Shown here piece by piece: positions 28,267-37,430 of a DNA stretch of 64,000 nucleotides (positions are counted from its first letter, which is position 1; every line of letters starts with the position of its first letter). A program made the translations under genes and the position numbers. The notes beneath the pieces are model-generated. The model was not told the DNA's origin. It made no database searches and worked only from the letters and a program-made list of their open reading frames with translations. The stretch is from RPQJ01 sp963706755 (GTDB lineage Bacteria; Pseudomonadota; Gammaproteobacteria; Steroidobacterales; Steroidobacteraceae), in the NCBI GenBank assembly GCA_963706755.1, contig CAVPNH010000007.1, forward strand, positions 295,695 through 359,694, written 5' to 3'.

Positions 28267-28896
28267 GTGACCGCCCGATCCCATGAACGGCAGATGCACT
28301 GGCAGACGGTCTATGAAACCAGGGCGGCCAATGCCGTCAGCTGGTATCGGCCACACCTGGACGTTTCCCTTGAACTGCTCGAGCTGGCCGGTCTCTCGGT
28401 CCAGTCCCGGCTGATCGATATCGGTGGCGGCGCTTCGACGCTCGTGGATGACCTGCTGGGTCGAGGCATGCAGGGCATTACGGTTCTGGACATTTCGGCG
28501 GCGGCGCTCGCCATTGCGCAGGCGCGGCTTGGGCAACGAGCCCGGGATGTGAACTGGCTGGTCGGCGACGTGCTGGACGTCGCGCTGCCCGCGGGCGGCT
28601 TCGACGTCTGGCACGATCGAGCAGTGCTGCACTTCCTGACCGATCCGGCTGACGCTGCGATCTATGCGCGGCAGGCGGCACGTGCCGTGAAGACGGGCGG
28701 ACATGCGGTCATCGGGGGTTTCGCCCCCGACGGACCGGAGCGATGCAGTGGTTTGCCTGTCGCGAGGCGATCTGCGGAGGATATCGCCCGGATACTTGCA
28801 CCCCAATTCAGCCTGCGCGAGACGCGTGCGGAGCGACACGTTACGCCTGCCAGCGCAGTGCAGTCGTTCGCGTATGCACTGTTGAAACGCACGTAA
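28267..28896 (+). CDS. Class I SAM-dependent methyltransferase
   Basis: This 209-residue protein has motif I LIDIGGGASTLVDDLL, motif II around ITVLDISAAALAIA, and a WHDRAVLHFLTDPADAA signature typical of the TPMT/UbiE-like group. The N-terminal HWQTVYETRAANAVSWYRPH is common in this family. The substrate cannot be inferred and there is no obvious operon partner. Confidence 0.85.
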   Translation: MTARSHERQMHWQTVYETRAANAVSWYRPHLDVSLELLELAGLSVQSRLIDIGGGASTLVDDLLGRGMQGITVLDISAAALAIAQARLGQRARDVNWLVGDVLDVALPAGGFDVWHDRAVLHFLTDPADAAIYARQAARAVKTGGHAVIGGFAPDGPERCSGLPVARRSAEDIARILAPQFSLRETRAERHVTPASAVQSFAYALLKRT

Positions 28897-28970
28897 CCGG
28901 GTCAGCTATTACGAGCGAGGTGGTCTACGGGTCGCGGCCAGGCGGGCTGGCGCACCCCTGTCGGCAGTGC

Positions 28971-29579
28971 TCAGGGCTTCGCGTACCAGGCCTTTACGCC
29001 GGGGTGGTCACGCACCGCGTCGTGCACCGCGATGAGCCTGGGGTAGCCGGCAAAGATCGTGGCAGGAATATGATCGACCTTGCCGCCGATGAACCAACGC
29101 ACCGCCATGTACAGCTTGAGATCCACGACCTGGAGCTTGTCTCCGCCGAAGAACGGTGTGTCGAGGATGTTCCTCTCGGCCGCCGTCGCCCACGCGGGCA
29201 GGGGGCCCGCCACGAGCGCCTCGCGCACGGCCTTCTTCTCGGCGGCCTCCATGCGCAGCGTCGGTGAGACGATGGCGCGCAGGGTCTCCACGTGCTGCAT
29301 CATTCCTTCGTGGCGTGCCGCCTCGAAGTCGTCCGCGGGGTGGAGGCCGTGGCGGCGACCGATCAGCACCAGGATGGCGTTGGAGTGGGCGAGTGCTGGC
29401 TTTCCCGGCAGCTCGAGGACCGGCAGGCTGCCATACGGCATCTGCTCCTTCATCGCGGGCCAAGCAGCCGGGTTGACGCGTACGTCCTCGAAGTCGATGC
29501 CAGCGAGATGCAGGGCGAGACGGCACTCCTCCCCGCGACTGGTGGGAGCGTCGAAGTAAATCAGCTTGGGTTTGGTCAT
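28971..29579 (-). CDS. Glutathione S-transferase family protein
   Basis: This encodes 202 residues starting MTKPKLIYFDAPTSRGEECR. It has a thioredoxin-like N-terminal domain with the PYGSLPVLEL cis-Pro motif and a helical C-terminal domain (DKLQVVDLKLYMAVRWFIGG). It resembles sigma-class or prostaglandin-D-synthase-like GSTs. It would conjugate or isomerise glutathione adducts in the cytoplasm; the substrate is unknown. Confidence 0.87.
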   Translation of the reverse strand: MTKPKLIYFDAPTSRGEECRLALHLAGIDFEDVRVNPAAWPAMKEQMPYGSLPVLELPGKPALAHSNAILVLIGRRHGLHPADDFEAARHEGMMQHVETLRAIVSPTLRMEAAEKKAVREALVAGPLPAWATAAERNILDTPFFGGDKLQVVDLKLYMAVRWFIGGKVDHIPATIFAGYPRLIAVHDAVRDHPGVKAWYAKP

Positions 29580-29615
29580 GGTGGAAAAGCGTAACACGCC
29601 CCGCTTCGCGCGCCG

Positions 29616-30542
29616 CTATTCCGAGTAGTGCGCGACGCACTCGGCTTCGCGGCCGCGAACCACGCGCCGGCCCGCGAGCGGTCCGTGGGTCTCGGTCACG
29701 ATCGTGTGCTGCCCCTCGACGTGATCATCGTCGTAGAAGAAGAGCACGACCCAGTCGCGAGTGCGTCCCAGCTGGTGCGCCAGGGCCGTGTTGGAGTAGA
29801 GGGCGGTGTAGTGCAGGCCGTCCCGGGTGACGTGCAGCACCGGCAGCCACGCCTCGCCCGACGGGTTGAATCTCTTCGGCGCGATCGTGGGCAGCGCGCC
29901 CTTCGCCGCCTTCTCGCGGTACTCGCGATCCACGGCCAGGAGATCCTCGACCGGCGGCTCGGTCGCTGTGCGCGAGGCCGTGTCATCCGTGCCTTCGGAT
30001 CCCGTCGCCGGCCCAGCGCGTCTCGGTCGCCCGCGCGAGAGCATGACCTGCAGGCTCGCGCGGATTGCCGCGGCGCGGCGCGGGCCCACGCCGGGCACGT
30101 TGTCGAGACGGCCGTCGTGCGCGGCGACTTCGAGCGCTTCCAGGGTGTCGACGTGCAGGTCGTCGTGGATGCGTTCGGCCAGCCTGTGCCCCAGCCCGGG
30201 AAGGAGCGTAAAGAGCTGCACCGGGTCCGCGCTGCCGCGCAGTCGCTCGAGCTGCGCCCATCGCCCGGTCCGCCACATCTCGACGAGCGCGCCGGCGATT
30301 CCGCGCCCGATGCCCGGCAGCGCCTCCAGGCCTTCCGCGCCTTCGCGTTCGATGATCGTGCCGATGTCCTTCTGCAGGTGTCGCAGCGTGTCCGCCGCGT
30401 GCCGGTAGGCGGAGACCCGGAACGGATTGGCGCCCTGTGCTTCGAGCAGCGCGGCCGCTTCGCGCAGGCGGTCTGCGCAGGCGGCGTTGGCCGGATCCCG
30501 TGACCCGGTCGCCCGTCGATCGGCAGTCAGGTCGGCTGACAC
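29616..30542 (-). CDS. Helix-hairpin-helix protein with DNA polymerase X-like N-terminal domain
   Basis: This 308-residue protein starts at GTG. Residues about 20-190 match the 8-kDa and fingers region of family X polymerases: ADRLREAAALLEAQGANPFR, then HhH motifs LPGIGRGIAGALVEM, LPGLGHRLAERIHDDL and VPGVGPRRAAAIRA. The remainder is a separate domain (WLPVLHVTRDGLHYTALYSN, GRTRDWVVLFFYDDDH). No polymerase palm domain is present. It probably binds DNA ends or gaps. It follows the CBS-domain gene by three bases, so the two may be an operon. Confidence 0.7.
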   Translation of the reverse strand: MSADLTADRRATGSRDPANAACADRLREAAALLEAQGANPFRVSAYRHAADTLRHLQKDIGTIIEREGAEGLEALPGIGRGIAGALVEMWRTGRWAQLERLRGSADPVQLFTLLPGLGHRLAERIHDDLHVDTLEALEVAAHDGRLDNVPGVGPRRAAAIRASLQVMLSRGRPRRAGPATGSEGTDDTASRTATEPPVEDLLAVDREYREKAAKGALPTIAPKRFNPSGEAWLPVLHVTRDGLHYTALYSNTALAHQLGRTRDWVVLFFYDDDHVEGQHTIVTETHGPLAGRRVVRGREAECVAHYSE

Positions 30543-30545
30543 GGC

Positions 30546-31004
30546 TCAGGCCACCTCGTCGGGTCCGCGGTCCGGATGCTGCTCGCGCAGGACCCGCGCC
30601 AGCGCGCGGCAGGCGTCCGTCGTCGTGAAGATGCCGACCAGCTTGTCGCCGCGCGTTATCAGGGCCGAACCCACGTGCCGTTCCGCCATGGTCGCCGCGA
30701 CCGTGAGCAGCGGGGCGCCGGCATCCACCACGTAGGGCTCTGGCTGGAAGATGTCGCGCACGCTCAGTTCGCGCTCCGGCGGCGAACCGAGGTCCGGACC
30801 CAGCGCGAGCTTGATGTCGCGGTCGGTCAGCACGCCGACGAGCTCGCCCCGCTCCGTCACCGGCAGGTGGCGGATGTGGCGTTCACGCAGGAAGGCGTGT
30901 GCCTCGGCCAGCGGCGCGTCCACGTCGATCGAGTACGGGAACGGCGTCATGTAGGCGAGGATCTGCGGCAGGCGGTTGCGCGACATCACGTGAACCCGCT
31001 CCAT
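30546..31004 (-). CDS. CBS-domain-pair protein
   Basis: This encodes 152 residues with two CBS motifs (LRERHIRHLPVTERGELVGV; AERHVGSALITRGDKLVGIF), which usually sense adenosyl ligands or ionic strength. A second ATG at 30,986 is also possible. No effector domain is attached. The start faces the lipase-like gene, and the downstream HhH gene follows closely, suggesting a shared transcript. Confidence 0.85.
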   Translation of the reverse strand: MERVHVMSRNRLPQILAYMTPFPYSIDVDAPLAEAHAFLRERHIRHLPVTERGELVGVLTDRDIKLALGPDLGSPPERELSVRDIFQPEPYVVDAGAPLLTVAATMAERHVGSALITRGDKLVGIFTTTDACRALARVLREQHPDRGPDEVA

Positions 31005-31077
31005 GGGACCGACGGATGGTCCTACACCGGCCGCGCGCCGGACATGCGGGTTTTACGAGAGGCGTCGAGATTGTTCT

Positions 31078-32589
31078 ATGATCCGGCGCCGGCTCCCAGA
31101 AAGCCGGACGGTGACCAAGAAGATGTTCAAAGCCCTGTTCCGCTTCCTTCGTTCGGCTCTCGGGTCCGTGCTCCTCGGCCTGGTCCTGATCCTGGCCGGG
31201 GGCTACGTCTTCTTCCTGACGCGCGGTCCTGAGCCCAAGGTCTGGCACACGGCCCACCTGGAGCAGGAGTTCACGGCGGCCCGAGCGGGGGAGGTGACTT
31301 CCATCGCAGCCTACCGGCGGCTCGAGGACCGGCTGTATGTGGAGCTCAAGTCCAGGGTGCTGGACCGGGTCCAGCCGGACGAACGCAATCCGTTCAACCG
31401 CTACGCGAGCGGCAGCCGCAGCGACCCGGCGGTCTGGCCGTCGAACTGGAACAGGACGTTCGAGATCACGCCCGAGCATCCGACAGGGGCCGCCCTGCTG
31501 CTGCACGGGCTCACGGACTCTCCCTACAGCATGCGTTCGATCGGCGAACACCTTGCGTCCAGGGGCCTGAAGGTCGTGGGACTGCGGCTGCCAGGGCACG
31601 GCACGGCGCCCTCGGGCCTGCTGAGCTTCGAGGTCGAGGACATGGAGGCGGCCGTGCGCATGGCCATGCGCGACCTGCGCCAGCAGATGGGCCCCGACCG
31701 GCCCGTCTACATCGTCGGCTACTCGAACGGCGCGGCGCTCGCGGTCGACTACACGGTGTCCGCCGTACAGGACCCCAGCCTGCCCAGGCCGGCGGGACTC
31801 GTGCTCCTGTCGCCGGCCATCGGCATATCGCCGTTCGCCGTCGTCGCACGCCTGCGCACCGGGCTCTCGTCCGTGCCCGGCCTCGGCCGCGCCGCCTGGC
31901 AGGTCATCGAGACGGAGTTCGATCCGTACAAGTACTCCTCGTTCAGCTTCCATGCGGCCGGCGAGACCCAGCGCCTGACGAGCGGGCTTGCGAAGCGCGT
32001 GGAAAGGCTCGCGGCGGGCGGCAAGATCAAGGGTTTCCCGCCGGTGCTCGCATTTCTCTCGACGGTCGATGCCACGATCGTCGCGCCTGCGGTCGTGGAC
32101 GCGCTCTTCGCGCACCTGGCGCCTGAGTCGCACGAGCTGGTGCTGTTCGACGTCAACCGTTACTCCGAGATCCAGGCGCTGCTGGTGGCCGACCCCGGTC
32201 CGCTGACGCAGAAGCTGCTCGCCATGCCGGACCGGTCCTTCGGGCTGACGGTGATCACGAACGCCGATCCGGGCACGCTGCAGGTGAAGGAACTGCGTGC
32301 CGAGCCGGGTTCGCAGACCCAGTCCTCGCGGCTGCTCGACTGGTCGTGGCCCGCGCAGGTCTTCTCGCTGTCGCACGTGGCGTTGCCGTTCCCGCCGGAT
32401 GACTCCCTTTACGGCTACGACGCCGAGGGCAGGACCAACCACGTGCAGCTGGGCCGCGTGCAGGTGCACGGTGAGAACGGCGTGCTGTCCGTGCCGGACT
32501 GGGTCCTCACCAGGCTGCGCAGCAACCCGTTCCACGGCTACATGATCGAGCGCATCGACGGATTCCTGTTCGCCGGGCAAGGCGGCTGA
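31078..32589 (+). CDS. Membrane-anchored alpha/beta hydrolase
   Basis: About 503 residues. An N-terminal helix (ALGSVLLGLVLILAGGYVFF) anchors a periplasmic alpha/beta-hydrolase domain: the oxyanion region LLLHGLTDSPYSM, the nucleophile elbow VGYSNGAAL, and a candidate late acid and His in the last third. Starts at 31,078 (ATG), 31,111 (GTG) and 31,123 (ATG) are possible; the membrane helix is kept in all. It may act as an esterase or lipase. Its stop is eight bases before the phospholipase-D-like gene, suggesting a lipid-related operon. Confidence 0.72.
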   Translation: MIRRRLPESRTVTKKMFKALFRFLRSALGSVLLGLVLILAGGYVFFLTRGPEPKVWHTAHLEQEFTAARAGEVTSIAAYRRLEDRLYVELKSRVLDRVQPDERNPFNRYASGSRSDPAVWPSNWNRTFEITPEHPTGAALLLHGLTDSPYSMRSIGEHLASRGLKVVGLRLPGHGTAPSGLLSFEVEDMEAAVRMAMRDLRQQMGPDRPVYIVGYSNGAALAVDYTVSAVQDPSLPRPAGLVLLSPAIGISPFAVVARLRTGLSSVPGLGRAAWQVIETEFDPYKYSSFSFHAAGETQRLTSGLAKRVERLAAGGKIKGFPPVLAFLSTVDATIVAPAVVDALFAHLAPESHELVLFDVNRYSEIQALLVADPGPLTQKLLAMPDRSFGLTVITNADPGTLQVKELRAEPGSQTQSSRLLDWSWPAQVFSLSHVALPFPPDDSLYGYDAEGRTNHVQLGRVQVHGENGVLSVPDWVLTRLRSNPFHGYMIERIDGFLFAGQGG

Positions 32590-32596
32590 CGGACTG

Positions 32597-34246
32597 ATGC
32601 CGCAGCCAGTCGCTGCGGCGTCCGCGGCCGGCGACGGCCCGGGCGCGCCTGGGCCCGGCGGTCCGGCGCGCGGGTGGACGACCCGGGCCCGCAGGCCATG
32701 GCTGGTGCTCGGCGTCCTGCCGCTGCTCGCGCATTGCGCCTCGGCGCCGCGCCTCGACGGCGTCGAGAAGAGTCATGCGCTCCCTCCCGCGGCGTCGACG
32801 ATTCTCGACCAGATGGTGCTCGAGATCGTGCCGGCGGCGAGCCCGGGGTCTCGGCCGTGCAGCTCGTGCAGCAGAACGCGCTCGCGTTCGCCTTTCGAGC
32901 CGGTACTGCCGCTGCGGCGGAACGCAGTCTGGACATCCAGTACTACGCCTGGCACGACGACCTGACCGGCCGGCTGCTCGCCTCGGAACTGCTGCTGGCG
33001 GCGGAGCGGGGCGTGCGCGTGCGTGTGCTCCTGGACGACCTGGATGCGAGGGCGAGGCACGACGTATTCCTGGTCATGGACCTGCACCCGAACATCGAGG
33101 TGCGGATCTTCAATCCCTTCTACAGCCGGTACGGCACGCTCGGGAAGGTGGCGGAGTACTTCGTGCGAGGAACGCGCCTCAACCACCGCATGCACAACAA
33201 GGCCTGGATCGCCGACAACCGGGTCGCGATCGTCGGCGGCCGCAACGTCGGCGACGAGTACTTCGGCGCGTCGGACCAGTCGAACTTCAGCGACACCGAC
33301 CTCGTGCTGGCCGGCCCGGTCGTCGAGCAGGTGAGCCGCGAATTCGACGAATACTGGAACTGCCCCGACGCCATCCCCGTGTCGGCGTTCGAGGGCCGCA
33401 AGCCGACGGACGCGGACCTGCAGAAGTTGCTCAGGGAATCGCGGGACATTCCGGACGGAGGCGGGAGCGTCCTACATCGTGGCACTGCGCGATCCCGCGA
33501 AGCGCAACGAGCTGATCGCGGGCGCACCGCGACCGATCGAGGTCCGCGACATCCGCGTGCTGGCGGACGATCCCTCGAAAGTCGGCACAAAGGAGGACGG
33601 CTTGCGGGCATCGCAGGTGCTCGACGGACTGTCCGCGGGTGATGCGCGGGCCGGAGCGCGAGTTGCTGATCATCTCGCCGTACCTCGTGCCCGGGAAGCA
33701 AGGTGCCCAGGGCCTCGCGGCCACGGCGCAGCGCGGCATCAGGGTCGAGGGCGCTGACCAATTCGCTCGACGGCGACCGACGTGGTTGCGGTTCACGTCG
33801 GCTACGCGCGTTATCGCAAGGAACTGCTCAAGGCCGGCGTCGAGCTGTATGAGATGAAGAGCAGTGCGGGCGACGCCGGAGGCGGGAAGCACGTCAGCGT
33901 GCTCGGGTCGAAGGGTGCCAGCCTGCACACCAAGGCCATGGTCGTGGATGCCCGATGGTCGTTCGTCGGTTCGATGAACCTCGATCCGAGGTCGGCCAAC
34001 CTGAACACCGAGATGGGCGTGCTGGTGGACAGCCCGGAACTGGCGGAGCAGCTGCGCGCGCAGTTCGAGTACAACACTTCGCCCGACCGCAGCTACCACG
34101 TCGTGATGGATCCCAAGCGCGGCCTCGTGTGGTACGACCGCGTGAACGGCGAGGAGCGCGAACTCGAACAGGAGCCCGACGCGAGCGTGAGCCGCCGCAT
34201 CGGCGCGACGCTGCTCCGTGCCCTGCCGATGGAGTCGCAGCTCTGA
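32597..34246 (+). CDS. Phospholipase D/cardiolipin-synthase-like lipoprotein (at least four frameshifts)
   Basis: A leader with lipobox (LVLGVLPLLAHCAS) opens a two-HKD protein of about 545 codons. The first HKD is HNKAWIADNRVAIVGGRNVG; the second is HTKAMVVDARWSFVGSMNLD. Similarity to the PLD family is continuous, but the frame changes near 32,845, 33,460, 33,640 and twice around 33,755-33,771. This is too many for a working gene as given, but consistent with dense indels. The family exchanges or hydrolyses phosphodiesters, for example in cardiolipin formation. It appears linked to the hydrolase gene upstream. Confidence 0.72.
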
Positions 34247-34276
34247 GAGCGCCGGGTAGTCCCCGCGGCCGGGGTC

Positions 34277-35101
34277 CTAGGGCGATTCGTCCACCTTGAG
34301 CCACACCGAGTACTGCGACTGCTCGGTGTGCCGGCCCCAGGCCAGGAGTCCGCCGCCGGAAGACGAGCCCGACTCCCGCACCGCGCCGAGTTCGACCCAT
34401 TCTCCCAGCCGCGCCATTACGGTGGAGTCGGTGCCGGCCGTATGGATCGTGCCGCCGAGCGCGCGGTCGTAGGACTGCTGGCGTGGCGAGATCGAGAGCG
34501 TAACCAGGTCGCCGTTGAGCCGCGCGATTGCGTAGAAGCCGGTGCTCACATCGCGATAGGTCGTGGAGGTCTGGACGACCGCGCCTCCCCAGCCCTGGGC
34601 CACGTCGGTCGAAGTGAACGGGATCTGTTGGCCGACGGCCACGTACGCCTCCATGCCCTCGATCGCCCGCACGCTGCTCACGTTGTGCAGGTCGGCCTGC
34701 TGGCGTCGTCCCGCCACGACGATCTGCGCCGACGTGTCCGTGCCGGGCGGCCGGTTCACGCCGACCGAAACGTCGCCACTCGAAACCGTTGCGGACCCGC
34801 GGACGTCCGCCGCCGCAAGCTCGGTGACCCGGCCCTGTCCGACGGTGATGAGCAACTGTCGCTGCGGGCGATCCACGACCTCGAGCGCCTGGACGATTCT
34901 CGCGAGCGCCGCGGGGCCCGCGCGCACGAAGAGCTTGTCGTCCGTGCCGGTGAGGGCATCGCCCGGATCGAGCAGCGGCTGCAGGACGGGAATGACCTCG
35001 TCCGCGCGGCGGAAGTGCAGGTCGAAGATCTGCATTTCCTGTGCGACCGCGACCTCGACGGTGCAGGCCAGCAGGGCGAGCAGCCGTGCGATGGTCATCA
35101 T
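34277..35101 (-). CDS. Secretin-like protein (orphan)
   Basis: This encodes 274 residues with a signal peptide (MMTIARLLALLACTVEVAVA) and the NolW-type N-domain of secretins (QIFDLHFRRADEVIPVLQPL), followed by a beta-rich region (MEAYVAVGQQIPFTSTDVAQ; ISPRQQSYDRALGGTIHTAG). It lacks the long C-terminal gate of full GspD/PilQ secretins and is about half their length. No secretion or pilus genes adjoin it. It could be a diverged secretin-domain protein with a separate function. Confidence 0.65.
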   Translation of the reverse strand: MMTIARLLALLACTVEVAVAQEMQIFDLHFRRADEVIPVLQPLLDPGDALTGTDDKLFVRAGPAALARIVQALEVVDRPQRQLLITVGQGRVTELAAADVRGSATVSSGDVSVGVNRPPGTDTSAQIVVAGRRQQADLHNVSSVRAIEGMEAYVAVGQQIPFTSTDVAQGWGGAVVQTSTTYRDVSTGFYAIARLNGDLVTLSISPRQQSYDRALGGTIHTAGTDSTVMARLGEWVELGAVRESGSSSGGGLLAWGRHTEQSQYSVWLKVDESP

Positions 35102-35132
35102 CGCATAATCGAATCGTGGGCGAGGGCATAGG

Positions 35133-35696
35133 ATGATCCTACTGGAAACCAGGCGACTTCGGCTCCGGCGATTCACGCCGGGGGACGTCGACCGGCTGGT
35201 CGAACTCGATTCGGATCCCGAGGTGATGCGCTACATCACGTACGGCGTGCCGACCCCGCGCGCCGTCTACGAGGACGTGATCCTGCCGCGCTGGTTCGCG
35301 ATCTACGAGCAGACGCCGGGGCTCGGGTACTGGGCGGCCGAGGACGCGGGCAGCGGCGAGTTCCTCGGTTGGTTCCACCTTAGGCCGGATCGCTTCGATG
35401 CGGGCGAGCAGGAACTCGGCTACCGCCTCGCGCGGCCCGCCTGGGGTCGCGGCCTCGCGACCGAGGGTGCCGCCGCGGTGATCGAGCACGGCTTCATGAA
35501 GGTCGGCACGCCGAAGATCTCCGCGCGCACGCTCGCCGGCAACCGGCGCTCGCAGCGCGTGATGCGGAAATGCGGGCTCGCCTTCGAGTGCGACTTCGCC
35601 TATCCCGAGGACGTGCTCCAGGGTCGCGACGAAGTCGAACGTGCGGCGGTCAAGTACTCGATCACGCGCCCCGACTGGCTGGCGCGGCGTCCTTAA
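35133..35696 (+). CDS. GNAT N-acetyltransferase, RimJ/RimL type
   Basis: This encodes 187 residues starting MILLETRRLRLRRFTPGDVD, the standard beginning of this group, with the acetyl-CoA loop around ELGYRLARPAWGRGLATEGA and the NRRSQRVMRKCGL helix. It would acetylate an amine on a protein terminus or small molecule. The last 35 bases overlap the convergent thioredoxin-like gene. Confidence 0.88.
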   Translation: MILLETRRLRLRRFTPGDVDRLVELDSDPEVMRYITYGVPTPRAVYEDVILPRWFAIYEQTPGLGYWAAEDAGSGEFLGWFHLRPDRFDAGEQELGYRLARPAWGRGLATEGAAAVIEHGFMKVGTPKISARTLAGNRRSQRVMRKCGLAFECDFAYPEDVLQGRDEVERAAVKYSITRPDWLARRP

Positions 35697-37329
35697 GGAA
35701 GCGCTCGCAGTTCGCGCGGCCCTCGTCGCCCTCGGGCAGCCCGGCGCAGATCTCCGCCGTGCGCCGGCGCAGTTTCTCGACCACTTTTCCGTGGCCGTCG
35801 TCCTTGCCCCATTCCAGCAGCGTGGCGCTGAGCTGGTCGAGCCGGAGCTGCGTGCGCTGGTAGAACGCGTCCGGAGCTTCGCCGAGTTCGCCGATCACCT
35901 GCAGCCCGACCGCTTCGATCGTCGTCGCGTCCTCGGGCGTCATCTCCAGCAGGCCGACGAGGTAGTCGTAACCCCACTGGAAACGCGTCGCCGGGCCCTT
36001 CGCGCCCTCGTATGCCTTCGCCAGCCACTGCACGGCCTCGTCCTCGTGTCCGGACTTCTCGGCGAATTCGGCGAGGGTGAGCATGAAGTAGTAGGGCGAC
36101 TGGGTCTTGCCCAGTTCCGCGACCAGCAGGCGATTGCCATCCTCGGCCATGCCCGCCGTCAGGTAGAGGTTCGCCGCGGCATTGATGGCGGCCTGTCGTG
36201 CGTAGGTGTCGGTCTCCTGTGCGTCCACTCGGGCCACGGTCTGGCGGATCTGTTCCGTGAGCGCCGGCGGCAACGGTGCGTCCGGTGCATCGAGCTGCAC
36301 GAGCATCACGCGCGCCCGCAGCACCTTGACCTGGTCCGCGGTCGAGAGAGCGTCGTCGCCCTGGGCGGCGCCGATGCGATCGAGCGCCGCGCTCCACGCC
36401 GTGGTGAGTTCGCGGCGCTCCGGGCTGCCTGCGTCGGACAGGAGACCGATCACGTCCTTCGGCAGGTAGAGGAGGTTGTTCACGTTGGCCCGATCCACCG
36501 CCTGCGAGCCGAGCAGATCGATGAGTTCTTTCCGGGAGATGGCGCGGTCGAGCCCGGTGAACGGCGACTTGCCTTTGCCCGCGGTCGCGGCGGCCGCGCG
36601 CAGGTACTCGAAGAAGATCCGCGCGCAGTCCGGGCGCATGTCCACGGGGCAGCGCTGGCTCAGGATCCGGAACGTGCGCACGCTCTCGGCATTCGGTATG
36701 ACACGGCCGTTGTCGGTCGGCCAGTCGTTATAGGCGAGAAGCTGCCAGTCGTTTCGCGTCAGTTCATGGCCGCTGGTCGCGGCGGCGAGGATGTCCTTCA
36801 CGGGCCTGGCGTCGGCGAGCGCGAGATCGAGGATCTTCGCGTAGCGCGCGATGTCCACGCCGCCCGGCAGGCGAGTGATCTCCGTGCCGTCCGGCCGGAA
36901 CAGGATCATCGTGGGATAGCCCACGACGCCGAAGCGCTCGCCCTGCTTCTGCGCGCTCGGCGTGTCGCCATCGAGATAGACCGGCACGAACAGGCGGCTG
37001 CGCTCCTGGAACTCACGCCGGCTGAAGATCGCGGCCTTCACCTGCGAGCAGGGAGGGCACCACTCCGCGCCCCAATAGAGGAACAAGGGCTTGGGCGCCG
37101 CCTTGGCCGCCGCGAAGGCGGCGTCCACGTCGCCCGCGAACCAGTCGATGCCTGGGGGCAGGTGCGTCCCGGTCGTCGCCGGGCCGTGCCCCGCAGCGGC
37201 GGCGCTGTCGGTCGCGGGGATATTTGCGACGGGCGCGGGCTGCTTGTGGCCGCAGCCAGCGAGTGCAGCAGCTGCGGCGAGCAGGACGGGGGCCGAGGAG
37301 ATCCGGCGGGGCAGATGTGGAGAAGGCAC
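35662..37329 (-). CDS. Thioredoxin-fold lipoprotein
   Basis: From the GTG at 37,329 it gives about 555 residues. The leader ends in a lipobox (LLAAAAALAGCGH). A thioredoxin domain with the active site WCPPC (LFLYWGAEWCPPCSQVKAAI) and the cis-Pro VVGYPTMILF follows. The remaining about 370 residues are helical repeats (NLLYLPKDVIGLLSDAGSPE; YFMLTLAEFAEKSGHEDEAV). It likely acts as a periplasmic thiol-disulfide protein with a TPR-like scaffold. The start region overlaps the non-coding leader of the divergent cation transporter gene. Confidence 0.8.
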   Translation of the reverse strand: MPSPHLPRRISSAPVLLAAAAALAGCGHKQPAPVANIPATDSAAAAGHGPATTGTHLPPGIDWFAGDVDAAFAAAKAAPKPLFLYWGAEWCPPCSQVKAAIFSRREFQERSRLFVPVYLDGDTPSAQKQGERFGVVGYPTMILFRPDGTEITRLPGGVDIARYAKILDLALADARPVKDILAAATSGHELTRNDWQLLAYNDWPTDNGRVIPNAESVRTFRILSQRCPVDMRPDCARIFFEYLRAAAATAGKGKSPFTGLDRAISRKELIDLLGSQAVDRANVNNLLYLPKDVIGLLSDAGSPERRELTTAWSAALDRIGAAQGDDALSTADQVKVLRARVMLVQLDAPDAPLPPALTEQIRQTVARVDAQETDTYARQAAINAAANLYLTAGMAEDGNRLLVAELGKTQSPYYFMLTLAEFAEKSGHEDEAVQWLAKAYEGAKGPATRFQWGYDYLVGLLEMTPEDATTIEAVGLQVIGELGEAPDAFYQRTQLRLDQLSATLLEWGKDDGHGKVVEKLRRRTAEICAGLPEGDEGRANCERFLKDAAPASRGA

Positions 37330-37430
37330 CCGGGCAGGATAAAGGCACAAGCTGCCGGCGGCAAAGGCGGTGCATGACGGAACGGCGGCGCGCCGAGCCG
37401 GCCAGCACGACCGCGCGGTATCATCCGCCC

